IMG/VR virus record: IMGVR_UViG_3300025818_000178
Coordinates: 1-24,436 of that record
DNA length: 24,436 nucleotides
Strand: one strand, 5' to 3'
Source: a virus
This document shows, one piece after another, positions 8,716 to 15,371 of the stretch. The position numbers and the translations under genes are program-made. Below the pieces are notes generated by a model that saw nothing but the letters and a program-made list of their open reading frames with translations, was not told where the DNA came from and made no database searches. Numbering within the stretch: the stretch's first letter is position 1; every line of letters begins with the position of its first letter.

Positions 8716-9072
8716 TTATCCTCTCAACTGCACGATCAGGACTTCTAGGGTAGCGCGGATATTGGCCACGTCGTTGGCCAGTGATTGTATATCCTCAAGC
8801 GCTTTGACGTAGTCTTCCAGTACGGGAAGGTTCGTCCCGCTTATGGTGACACCCGAACCGCCGGCAGATAGACGAGTCATCCTCTGCGCTGGCGGGGTAG
8901 ATACCGTCAGGCTGGCCCGCGTCAGGGCCGCGCTGGCCAGATCGGATTCCCCACGCTGCGCGGTCAGTAGCTCGACATTCTGCTTGATCGCATCAAGCAT
9001 CTGCAGCTGCCACAGATCTACGCCCGTCTGCGGAGGCGTGGGGATAGCGGCATACTTTGTTGATAGAGCCAT
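8716..9072 (-). CDS. Small structural protein with coiled ends, 118 residues
   Basis: The start overlaps the stop of the 808-residue tail gene in a TGATG arrangement, so translation is probably coupled. The N-terminal 40 residues and C-terminal 35 residues (LPVLEDYVKALEDIQSLAND onward) have heptad-like hydrophobic spacing, while the middle is Ser/Thr/Gly-rich. A small oligomeric virion or tail protein is plausible. I do not recognise the family. The gene sits between the nozzle/hub candidate and the EGEYVIP protein, which suggests a tail role. Confidence 0.82.
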   Translation of the reverse strand: MALSTKYAAIPTPPQTGVDLWQLQMLDAIKQNVELLTAQRGESDLASAALTRASLTVSTPPAQRMTRLSAGGSGVTISGTNLPVLEDYVKALEDIQSLANDVANIRATLEVLIVQLRG

Positions 9073-11498
9073 CAGACGGTCCTGAGACTTGTTGGGGTTT
9101 CCGCGAACTTGGCGCTCTTGACGCGCACAGAAGCATACAACCCAAACTCGAAGGAGTCACTCTTGTAGCCGGTAGGTAGCCTGAACAGCGCACGGCTACT
9201 GAGCGCCTGCTCGAACACAAGAGTGCCGTCGACCCACAGTTTAAGAGTCACACCGCCATCGGCATCCCACAGTGTGGCAGCGGTCTCCCACGTATCGGTG
9301 TAGCCCTCCCATACGGGAGAAGTAGCGGCGTAGTCCGCATCTACACGGCCCGCCCCGATATTAAGGGGGTTCTCCGTTTCAACAATCTTGGATACCCAGC
9401 TATACTGCTGATTAGGTTGTCCTAGCTGATCCCACTCATACACGTCTCCAGCGATGCCGGACGCGAAGAACAGCCCGTCGCTGCGATAATCGTACCACAT
9501 GGCCGTTGGCAAGTCGTCCGTGGTCAGATCGACCAGTACGCCGCCCGTCTGCAGTCGCTCGAACGTGAAGCCCGCCGTGCTGTGCCAAGCGAGGTATTCG
9601 TCCCTGTAGGCCGCAGCGAATATGGTCGATGGGTCCAGCAACGTGTTCCATGTGTCCGTGTCGTGCAGCGCATCAGTGATTAGCTGGGGTCCAGCCACCG
9701 TGGAGTACGCAGCGAGCCCACCATGCGTGGAGTACACCACGCCGTAACCCATGTTGGTGATGCTACGCTTGCTGATGCAGGGGAACCGGGCATCTACGCG
9801 TATGACACTGAGCACAGCCGGGTCCGTGCCAGCCACGATGTACGGGTAGCTCTCCGTCATCACCAGCAGCTGCCCGGAGAACACGGCCAACCCCACTATG
9901 TCGTAGGGTATGGTTTGGACGTAGGACCTAGGCCACGCATGGTACTCCCGGGGCTCCGAGAAGAACAGCTGGTTGCCTACAAACCCTACCAAGGTGTCGT
10001 TGTTATACGTCACCAGTCCGGACAGCGTTGGCGGGGGGGCCTCGAACTCGTCTGTGTCCAGTATATTGAGGAGGCTGGTGACTGCGAAGTCGTCCGTGAA
10101 ATCGAACGACGATTCACCCCAGTACCTAGCTGTGGTCGTACCCGGGTTTTCCGACACGTCCTGAAACAGGCTACCAGTAACTGTAGCGACAGCGGAGTCC
10201 GCGTCCGTCTGAGCGTATGTGAACGTGTAATCGTCCACGATGGACGCGGGGGTAGCGTCAGCAATGTCGAACGACGCATCCGAGCAACCACCGATCTTGA
10301 ACACGCTGGTCAAAGACAGGTTGTGTGGCTCCGTCGTAGTCATGGTCACAACGTTGCTGGCTCGTGCGGCCGTGGCCAACGCCACGGGGAACCACAGTGT
10401 AGCCAAACGGAGGAAAGCCGTATCCGAGGTAGTCGACAACGTCCGGTACAGCCGGATGCCCCGCACGAAATTCTTGCCCGTAGGCCCAGTAGTAGGCAGG
10501 TTGGATACGGTCACCACCTGCCCCTCGCGGATGAACAGGGGCTCAGAGGGCTCAGAGCCAATAGATTCTTCGTTCCACGGGGTGAACCATGTGTACAGGT
10601 ACGTTCTGGCTTGCGTCTCCCCCGACAGGTCAACGCGCCCGTCGGAGCTGGTCGTAGTGGATGCCTGAAACCCCGGACTGAAGTACGAGAACGACGTATC
10701 CGACAAGGACGTGATCTCGATCGACGTAGCGTTGAGGTTGGTTATATCCCACTCGACGTTGCCGCTCGTCGTCGCGGACGTGCTCGACTCCACCTCGAAG
10801 TTGTTGGCATCGACTACGGTCGTGACCGTGAACAGTGTGCTAACGCTGGACCCGCTGGTGAACCGCAGGAACACCTGAGAAGACGTTGACAGGCCGTGAG
10901 CTGTTATGGTCACGGTTATCGTGGTGCCCGACTGGCTGTAGGTGCCAGCCACGTTGGTGAACCCGCTCACGTTGACGAACGCCCCGTTCTTCAGCCCGTG
11001 GTCCGTCGATGTGACGATGGTGACCACGCCTGACGAGTCTCTGGCATAGGAGCTGGTGGTCTTGGTCGTGAACGCCGCCGCCGACGTAGTAGGGATCGTA
11101 TCTGGCAGGGGCAGCCCCAACGTGAAATAATCGACGGGGAACGGCTGCGATCCGGTCGTGGCAAGGGTGTAGTTGGACACCCGGGGCTCGCCGTCACCCG
11201 TATAATAGAACCGCTGTTCATCGGAGTCGTCTTCGCCGGCAGGCGTGGCTACGTCCACGTCGGTGTCCCACGCGAGAAACACTCTGGCGTCTGTGTCGGG
11301 GTCGTACAGGCCGTACAGGGTCTTAACCTCCGAGCCGGTTAGCCCGTGGTTATCCACCACAACGGGAGCCGGATATGGGATAAGGTCCCCGGAGAACAGC
11401 TTGACGTTTGTTGCCGTCTGCGCGTTCATGGACGGCAATTGCTCGGGTGCCACCCTTGGTGCGATACCTTGGAATTTTTCCAGTTTGAGTCCGGGCAC
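9072..11498 (-). CDS. Tail nozzle / hub-like beta-rich protein, 808 residues
   Basis: The start is a GTG at 11498 with GGAG upstream at a good distance; the site overlaps the stop of the preceding gene. The N-terminus (LKLEKFQGIAPRVAPEQLP) is typical of podoviral tail hub or nozzle proteins, which bind the tail tube via their first residues. The body is rich in beta strand, with blade-like repeats (for example GLVTYNNDTLVGFVGNQLFF and later SDGLFFASGIAGDVYEWD) consistent with a beta-propeller. Two HGL motifs (residues 167-169 and 201-203) and a related PHNL (391-394) mark inserted small beta modules. Its size and place before the ejection proteins fit the role of T7 gp12 or P22 gp10. This is inference from composition and order, without database support. 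Confidence 0.88.
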   Translation of the reverse strand: MPGLKLEKFQGIAPRVAPEQLPSMNAQTATNVKLFSGDLIPYPAPVVVDNHGLTGSEVKTLYGLYDPDTDARVFLAWDTDVDVATPAGEDDSDEQRFYYTGDGEPRVSNYTLATTGSQPFPVDYFTLGLPLPDTIPTTSAAAFTTKTTSSYARDSSGVVTIVTSTDHGLKNGAFVNVSGFTNVAGTYSQSGTTITVTITAHGLSTSSQVFLRFTSGSSVSTLFTVTTVVDANNFEVESSTSATTSGNVEWDITNLNATSIEITSLSDTSFSYFSPGFQASTTTSSDGRVDLSGETQARTYLYTWFTPWNEESIGSEPSEPLFIREGQVVTVSNLPTTGPTGKNFVRGIRLYRTLSTTSDTAFLRLATLWFPVALATAARASNVVTMTTTEPHNLSLTSVFKIGGCSDASFDIADATPASIVDDYTFTYAQTDADSAVATVTGSLFQDVSENPGTTTARYWGESSFDFTDDFAVTSLLNILDTDEFEAPPPTLSGLVTYNNDTLVGFVGNQLFFSEPREYHAWPRSYVQTIPYDIVGLAVFSGQLLVMTESYPYIVAGTDPAVLSVIRVDARFPCISKRSITNMGYGVVYSTHGGLAAYSTVAGPQLITDALHDTDTWNTLLDPSTIFAAAYRDEYLAWHSTAGFTFERLQTGGVLVDLTTDDLPTAMWYDYRSDGLFFASGIAGDVYEWDQLGQPNQQYSWVSKIVETENPLNIGAGRVDADYAATSPVWEGYTDTWETAATLWDADGGVTLKLWVDGTLVFEQALSSRALFRLPTGYKSDSFEFGLYASVRVKSAKFAETPTSLRTV

Positions 11499-11501
11499 GA
11501 T

Positions 11502-11861
11502 TTACTCTCCGGTCAGCCTAGCAGGGCGGTCATCGTTCAGTGACCCTGCGGCTTGCGCGTCAAGGATTATGGCCATGCACGCCATGACGTGCGCTTGGTG
11601 CGGCTCACCACTCTCGGGGTCGCTGTCTTCCCCCTCCCACATAGCCATCAAATGCCGCATGGCAGCATCGTAGTAGACGGACATCGTGACCCGGTCGTCG
11701 CGCCAGTTATACGGGCCGTACTTGTCCGCACCACCACGCATCACCCGGCCCAGAGGTCTCAGAGCAGTCGTGGGCACCAGATGCATCGGGTCCTTCCTGA
11801 CACCGAAAGCAGTCTTGGGGTTCCCATCGGGCAGCCGCCCACCGTGCCCTACCTGCTCCAT
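11502..11861 (-). CDS. dATP/dGTP diphosphohydrolase-like protein (DUF5664 type), 119 residues
   Basis: ATG at 11861 follows GGAGG by six bases and the gene ends just before the 808-residue tail gene. The sequence carries the hallmarks of the family known as DUF5664 or dATP/dGTP diphosphohydrolase N-terminal: GADKYGPYNWR (residues 44-54), an AAMRHL helix (66-71), EGEDSDPESGEPH (76-88) and a second His at 91 followed by a helix. These acidic and His residues would bind metal and nucleotide. Enzymes of this family remove pyrophosphate from dATP or dGTP; MazZ of 2-aminoadenine phages is related. It has no visible link to tail assembly and may alter the dNTP pool of the infected cell. The family call is strong; the exact substrate is unknown. 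Confidence 0.9.
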   Translation of the reverse strand: MEQVGHGGRLPDGNPKTAFGVRKDPMHLVPTTALRPLGRVMRGGADKYGPYNWRDDRVTMSVYYDAAMRHLMAMWEGEDSDPESGEPHQAHVMACMAIILDAQAAGSLNDDRPARLTGE

Positions 11862-11864
11862 GTG

Positions 11865-12299
11865 TTACCTCCGCATTATCTTGTCGCGCATCCCCTGCAT
11901 GGTCCGCTTGTCCATGGTGCGCGCCACACCATACCCTAGATAACCAGCGCCGAACAGGGCCCAAAGCGCATCGGGTATAGCCATGAGCATGGACTGGATG
12001 CCGATCGCCGCCGACTGTACGTGGTCGGGCCACCAGACGCTCAGGATGCCGCCGACGAAGCACAGGATGATGACGGCATACATCACATACAGGAAGGTCG
12101 GGCGGGCACGGCTGGTCCACGGGTCGCTGCTCTGGGCTTCTGCCATGATAGCGCCCATGGAGATCTTGGCCTCTTCCAGTCGCCCGGTCTGCTCCGCCTG
12201 CATGATCTTGACGCGGGCAGCAGCCTTTTCCTCATCGGTCTCGAAGAGGTTGTCGATGACCGTGTCAGCCAGTTTGGCCAAAGGGGACAGGAAGTCCAT
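11865..12299 (-). CDS. 3-TM-type holin, 144 residues
   Basis: I chose ATG 12299, two bases past the stop of the peptidase gene; a longer in-frame extension to 12452 runs inside the peptidase gene and reads as a shadow. Residues 1-55 form a charged amphipathic region. SDPWTSRARP (58-67) is the hallmark before the membrane region of the Holin_3TMs family, followed by hydrophobic segments at about 68-90 and 94-126 (the latter may hold two passes). The C-terminus is basic (KRTMQGMRDKIMRR). Holins of this type open the inner membrane so that a signal-less endolysin can reach peptidoglycan. The adjacent M15 peptidase is the obvious partner. Confidence 0.92.
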   Translation of the reverse strand: MDFLSPLAKLADTVIDNLFETDEEKAAARVKIMQAEQTGRLEEAKISMGAIMAEAQSSDPWTSRARPTFLYVMYAVIILCFVGGILSVWWPDHVQSAAIGIQSMLMAIPDALWALFGAGYLGYGVARTMDKRTMQGMRDKIMRR

Positions 12300-12300
12300 G

Positions 12301-12675
12301 TCAGTAATCCCAGATTGTGGGGCGGGGTATCCCGCTGCCGAACAACGTGTCCAGATGGATGAACCGCTTGCTGCCCTTCTGGTTGATACCGATTCCGGTG
12401 AACTTGCCATCCAGTGCGTTGAGCAGGGCCCACGCCTTTTCGCCCTGTACACCTATGTCAGCCGCCTTGCCAGAAGCGTGCGTCTGGGTAAACCCCCGGG
12501 CGGTGTTGTACTCTTCGCAGCGATAGCCGCTCGTGATCGGGAAGGGGAAGTCGAGATTTGTGCGCAGGTGCTGGAGCCTGAACATGAAATGGTCGTCCAT
12601 GTCGGCCCGGCCACATCCGCATCTGCACTCGAACTCGGCGCGGGAGAAATTGGGGTAGGCAGCCCAGTCGGTCAT
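12301..12675 (-). CDS. Endolysin: M15-family D,D-carboxy/endopeptidase-like, 124 residues
   Basis: The start ATG 12675 overlaps the stop of the 4-TM gene (ATGA). Longer upstream in-frame readings lie inside that gene and are not credible. Key motifs match the M15A/VanY-like fold: SGYRCEEYN (49-57), HASGKAAD with zinc ligands His66 and Asp73, and FIHLD with His107. An N-terminal cysteine-rich segment (CRCGCG, 17-22) is common in this phage subgroup. The enzyme would cut peptide bonds in peptidoglycan stems. There is no signal peptide, so export depends on the holin encoded next. Confidence in function is high. Confidence 0.94.
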   Translation of the reverse strand: MTDWAAYPNFSRAEFECRCGCGRADMDDHFMFRLQHLRTNLDFPFPITSGYRCEEYNTARGFTQTHASGKAADIGVQGEKAWALLNALDGKFTGIGINQKGSKRFIHLDTLFGSGIPRPTIWDY

Positions 12676-13121
12676 AGCGTCAGCCCCGCCAGTGCGCCGA
12701 GCACATACAGGGCGACAACCGTCCCGATCATTATCGGCCAGTAAAAGGTTGGCTCCAGCGTGCCGATCACCCGGCGCGTCATCAGCCTCGCATACGGCTC
12801 GATGTGGATCATGTAGCCCGCGACAATTCCGGCAACCGCGAAGATCAGCCAGTCGGCCCAGCTCACGAAACGTTCCGCGATACCCGGCTCGTCGATGGAC
12901 AGGAACAGCCGCCATAGAAACCAGAAGCCCCTATGAATGGCGAGGGAACCCGACACCAGCATGATGCCGAAAGCCATGCGCCCTGCCCGGTCGCCCGGTG
13001 GCGCGTTCAGCCAGAACCGGCCATAGATAACGCAGACCAGCAAGCCGCCGATCAGGGTGACGAAGTTCTGCCCCATGACGGCCGCGTGACCAGTGAAAAG
13101 GTGTGCTAGTAAATCAATCAT
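12672..13121 (-). CDS. Four-TM membrane protein, possible holin or accessory lysis protein, 149 residues
   Basis: I prefer ATG 13121, which overlaps the preceding stop by eight bases as ATGATTGA; an upstream ATG at 13145 would add eight polar residues. Hydrophobic segments occur at about 18-37, 48-70, 88-108 and 127-147, separated by short charged loops. It lies directly before the endolysin and one gene before the 3-TM holin. Two membrane proteins flanking an endolysin suggests a holin plus antiholin or pinholin arrangement, but I do not recognise the family. The call as a membrane protein is firm; the lysis role is contextual. Confidence 0.85.
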   Translation of the reverse strand: MIDLLAHLFTGHAAVMGQNFVTLIGGLLVCVIYGRFWLNAPPGDRAGRMAFGIMLVSGSLAIHRGFWFLWRLFLSIDEPGIAERFVSWADWLIFAVAGIVAGYMIHIEPYARLMTRRVIGTLEPTFYWPIMIGTVVALYVLGALAGLTL

Positions 13122-13299
13122 CTCTGCGCCGCCCCAGTTTTCCAAGTGTCTTGCGGATTTCCTCGTCGGCCTTCGTGAACCGCTCCAGTTCCTTCCGCAT
13201 GGCCCGGCTTTCCTCGGCGCTTTCCTCGGTATGACCCACGCACTCGTCCAGCAGGCTCAGAGTCCGCTTGTATTTCCGATTGCCGCCAAGCCAGTTCAT
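13114..13299 (-). CDS. Small charged coiled-coil protein, 61 residues
   Basis: ATG at 13299 overlaps the previous stop (ATGA) and the gene ends eight bases into the 4-TM gene. The sequence is highly charged with heptad-like spacing (ERFTKADEEIRKTLGKLGRR), a single Cys, and no membrane segment. It is probably a short helical cytoplasmic protein. Its tight overlap on both sides with membrane-protein genes suggests it works with them, perhaps as a regulator of holin timing. I do not recognise the family. Confidence 0.75.
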   Translation of the reverse strand: MNWLGGNRKYKRTLSLLDECVGHTEESAEESRAMRKELERFTKADEEIRKTLGKLGRRRDD

Positions 13300-13541
13300 G
13301 CCCCCTGCCCCCGCGCGACTTGCTGCAGCATCAGGTCCGTCCGTTCTTTGAAGGTTTCCCGCATCGCGCGGAGGGTCGCCGTGTTCTCCGAAGTCGTCTG
13401 GGTCTGGGCCAGTGCCATTTCATAGAGCCGGTCTGTCAGCTTCTCGACGCGGCGGTTGCGGTCCCATGCGAAGGCCAGCGCTGCCGCCGTCACCAGCCCC
13501 GGCAGACCGTACTCGGCCAAGAACGGAATCAGTTCAATCAT
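13296..13541 (-). CDS. Single-TM plus coiled-coil protein in the lysis cassette, 81 residues
   Basis: ATG at 13541 overlaps the BTLCP stop by eight bases (ATGATTGA); an upstream in-frame ATG at 13646 would place 35 implausible residues within that gene. Residues about 6-26 (PFLAEYGLPGLVTAAALAFAW) are one membrane span, followed by DRNRR and a helical coil rich in Glu, Gln and Thr. The positive charges after the span favour a cytoplasmic C-terminus. This is unlike an i-spanin, whose coil must be periplasmic. A small holin or holin accessory is possible. The family is not recognised. Confidence 0.82.
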   Translation of the reverse strand: MIELIPFLAEYGLPGLVTAAALAFAWDRNRRVEKLTDRLYEMALAQTQTTSENTATLRAMRETFKERTDLMLQQVARGQGA

Positions 13542-13929
13542 TCCAGAGCCTCCAGACGCCCGGCTGATCCAGCCGCATGAAGCGGTCGAAGCGGTATCCG
13601 GTGTTATTGATTTGGCGCGGGCCATCCTCTTGGTAGGCGTCACCACAGGTCATCAGGCCCAGCTCATCGACCATCACCAGACAGACAGCGTGGTCGTAGC
13701 CGTCCGAGCCCTGCGTGTGGCAGAGCACGAAGCCAATATCCTCCCGGTCGACCCCGGCGCTCAAAAGCCCGTCCATGGCCCTGTCGGCCCACTCCTCACA
13801 GTCACCGACCGCCTTGCCGTCCTGCCACGTCACAGCGCCCCACACGTCCCGCCCGTCAGGGTCCGGAGCGTAGATCGCACCGTCCCATACCGAACGATGG
13901 ACACGCTGGACGATGGCCACGTCAGTCAT
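13534..13929 (-). CDS. Bacterial transglutaminase-like cysteine protease (BTLCP / LapG-like), 131 residues
   Basis: ATG 13929 overlaps the end of a tiny lipoprotein gene. The protein has GDCEEWADRAMDGLL with Cys44 at the start of the catalytic helix, YDHAVCLVMV with His80, and CGDAY with Asp97. This Cys-His-Asp order and spacing (36 and 17 residues) is what I expect for the transglutaminase-like BTLCP family that includes LapG, the periplasmic protease that releases LapA-type biofilm adhesins. Unlike cellular LapG, no signal peptide is seen and the N-terminal part is short. Encoded inside a lysis cassette, it could cut an envelope or adhesin target after holin opening, or process a phage protein. 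Family call is strong; substrate is unknown. Confidence 0.9.
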   Translation of the reverse strand: MTDVAIVQRVHRSVWDGAIYAPDPDGRDVWGAVTWQDGKAVGDCEEWADRAMDGLLSAGVDREDIGFVLCHTQGSDGYDHAVCLVMVDELGLMTCGDAYQEDGPRQINNTGYRFDRFMRLDQPGVWRLWND

Positions 13930-14087
13930 CCCGGCCTCGGGTTGCTGCAGTGGTCAGGGTGCCAGCGAGCCGGGTCAGCGCAGCGCGCCAGCGCCGCAGC
14001 AGGCGGCACGATGACCGGGCCTGATGGCCATTCCGTAACCGGGCCATGACACGCCGCCAAGACCAGCAGGAGCGGAAGCAGGCGCAT
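13926..14087 (-). CDS. Tiny lipoprotein with lipobox, 53 residues (o-spanin-like candidate)
   Basis: This gene is short and easy to miss. ATG 14087 overlaps the stop of the 67-residue gene (TGATG) and its own TGA overlaps the ATG of the protease gene (ATGA), which argues for real coupled translation. The first residues MRLLPLLLVLAAC are a lipoprotein signal with a lipobox (VLAAC) and a lipidated Cys13. The mature part is about 40 residues, rich in Pro, Ala and Trp with two further Cys. Small Pro-rich outer-membrane lipoproteins in phage lysis cassettes are often o-spanins (Rz1). No matching periplasmic i-spanin is obvious, so that function is a proposal. Confidence 0.83.
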   Translation of the reverse strand: MRLLPLLLVLAACHGPVTEWPSGPVIVPPAAALARCADPARWHPDHCSNPRPG

Positions 14088-14290
14088 CACGTGCCGTGGC
14101 GGGATGCGTAGCTTTCGGCGGCGCGCGACATCACAAACTGCACGTATGCCGCGTCGGTCGCCTGATAGTCCGCGTGGTCTTCAACGCTCTGCCCTGCGGA
14201 CAGGACCAGTGACGCGTTATGCGCCGTGCGGTCGGCGGTGATTCCCGCGAGTGCGGATGCGTCGGTGATGGTGACGGTGAACTGTGTCAT
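14087..14290 (-). CDS. Small conserved-type phage protein, 67 residues
   Basis: ATG 14290 has CAGGAG nine bases upstream, and the stop overlaps the lipoprotein start. The sequence starts MTQFTVTITDASALAGI, a strand-then-turn pattern, then contains ADYQATDAAYVQFVMSRAAESYA, a helix. This resembles short phage proteins often found between fibre and lysis genes, whose function is unknown to me. No membrane segment or catalytic residues are visible. Confidence 0.75.
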   Translation of the reverse strand: MTQFTVTITDASALAGITADRTAHNASLVLSAGQSVEDHADYQATDAAYVQFVMSRAAESYASRHGT

Positions 14291-14295
14291 GGGTG

Positions 14296-14478
14296 TTACT
14301 CCTGTTCCTGCGCCGCAACCAGCGCGTCGGTGATTTCCTTGACGGACTGGAGACGGCGGACCGCCTCCGCAATGTCCTCGACGGGGGTCTGGGACTGCGC
14401 CAGCGCGTTGCCATAGGCCCGCGTGGCGATTTCCAGATGGGACGCGAGCGCGCCCTGCTGTTCTTCGGTTAGGTCCAT
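14296..14478 (-). CDS. Small helical protein, 60 residues
   Basis: I chose ATG 14478, which overlaps the stop of the 226-residue gene (TGATG); a GTG one codon earlier is an alternative. Almost the whole sequence is helical (for example EDIAEAVRRLQSVKEITDAL), with Ala, Gln and Glu dominating. It may be a fibre-attached chaperone or small virion protein. It is part of the same polycistronic unit and lies five bases from the 67-residue gene. The family is not recognised. Confidence 0.75.
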   Translation of the reverse strand: MDLTEEQQGALASHLEIATRAYGNALAQSQTPVEDIAEAVRRLQSVKEITDALVAAQEQE

Positions 14479-15158
14479 CACGACACCACCGCGATCTTGC
14501 GGCTGGTCCCGCCTGCGTCCTTGATGGTGATGTATCCGGTGACAGACTCCCCTCCGAGCGTAGTGTGTGCGCCGAACTTGACGACGCCGGTCCCGGCTGG
14601 TGTCAAGGCGAGGTCGATATTGGCCGCCCCCGTTCCCGCGCTCTCCACCGTGATGGCGTCACGGGTGATGGCAAGACGCTCGTAGTTGCTGGAATTCGTG
14701 TAGGTGCCGTAGACGCGATACGTCTGTGCCGTGGTCGAGTTGCGCAGGGCAAGGGTGGCCGCAGCATCCCGATACAAGAACACATCCCCGCCCCCGTTGA
14801 CGTTCGCATTGCCCCACTGAAGCGGGAGCGTACTTTTCAGCATCATGCCTTGATTAAACTTGAATGATGCGACTCCGGTGCCGTTGGACACCATCGAGAC
14901 AAGCGTATTGTTCACCAAGGACATGCCGGTTTCAAAACCCGCAGCCTTGAATGAAGGGGCCGAGAACGAGGCGGACTGAGGAACCTCCACGTCACCGCGC
15001 TTGTTGACGTTGAACATGGAAGAACCGCCGACCTGAAGGTCAAGCAGGAGTGATGCCGCGTTGGACGCCGTGTCCGTCACGTCGAGGCCGATGGCGGTGA
15101 ACGTGGTTCCTGCGTCGTTCCACGTCTTGGCCATGGCCGAGATATTGACTGTTGCCAT
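14478..15158 (-). CDS. Fibre-like structural protein, 226 residues
   Basis: ATG at 15158 is preceded by AAGGGG overlapping the previous stop. The protein is Ser/Thr/Gly/Ala/Asn-rich with many short predicted strands and no membrane segment. It contains LALTPAGTGVVKFGAHTTL near the C-terminus, a pattern typical of phage tail fibre or head-fibre shafts (repeated T-P-x-G-T-G-V-V units). The final TSRKIAVVS ending is also common in such proteins. A receptor-binding or fibre shaft role is likely. It lies with other fibre modules upstream of the lysis cassette. Confidence 0.85.
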   Translation of the reverse strand: MATVNISAMAKTWNDAGTTFTAIGLDVTDTASNAASLLLDLQVGGSSMFNVNKRGDVEVPQSASFSAPSFKAAGFETGMSLVNNTLVSMVSNGTGVASFKFNQGMMLKSTLPLQWGNANVNGGGDVFLYRDAAATLALRNSTTAQTYRVYGTYTNSSNYERLAITRDAITVESAGTGAANIDLALTPAGTGVVKFGAHTTLGGESVTGYITIKDAGGTSRKIAVVS

Positions 15159-15170
15159 TTGTCTGGCCCC

Positions 15171-15371
15171 TTATGTTGCGTCGTCGATGATGATGAACGC
15201 GCCCTCGTCAGCGGTCGCGTTGTCCAGTACGATGGCCTCGCCATCCACTGCTGGAGAGGTCGCGTTGTCGATGACGATGGCGTTGTCGGGGATGGAGGCT
15301 GCGCCCCCCAACGCACCAAAGGGCGACTTAAACCCGAACGGCGACCTCGTCTCGAAGGGGTGCCGCCGCAT
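15171..15371 (-). CDS. Small protein with repeated AIVIDNAT-like strands, 66 residues
   Basis: ATG 15371 overlaps the stop of the 103-residue gene (TGATG). The first 25 residues are rich in Phe, Pro and Arg with two SPFG motifs. The rest holds three related units, AIVIDNAT, AIVLDNAT and FIIIDDAT, spaced about 14 residues apart, as expected for stacked beta strands. It could form a short beta-sheet repeat on a fibre or baseplate. No family is recognised, and there is no signal peptide or membrane segment. Confidence 0.8.
   Translation of the reverse strand: MRRHPFETRSPFGFKSPFGALGGAASIPDNAIVIDNATSPAVDGEAIVLDNATADEGAFIIIDDAT

Noticed and set aside
12301-12915. Longer peptidase reading beginning at 12915
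   Set aside because: The extra 80 residues are Arg/Cys-rich and run through the 4-TM gene in another frame; the ATG at 12675 couples with the upstream stop and starts the conserved protein.
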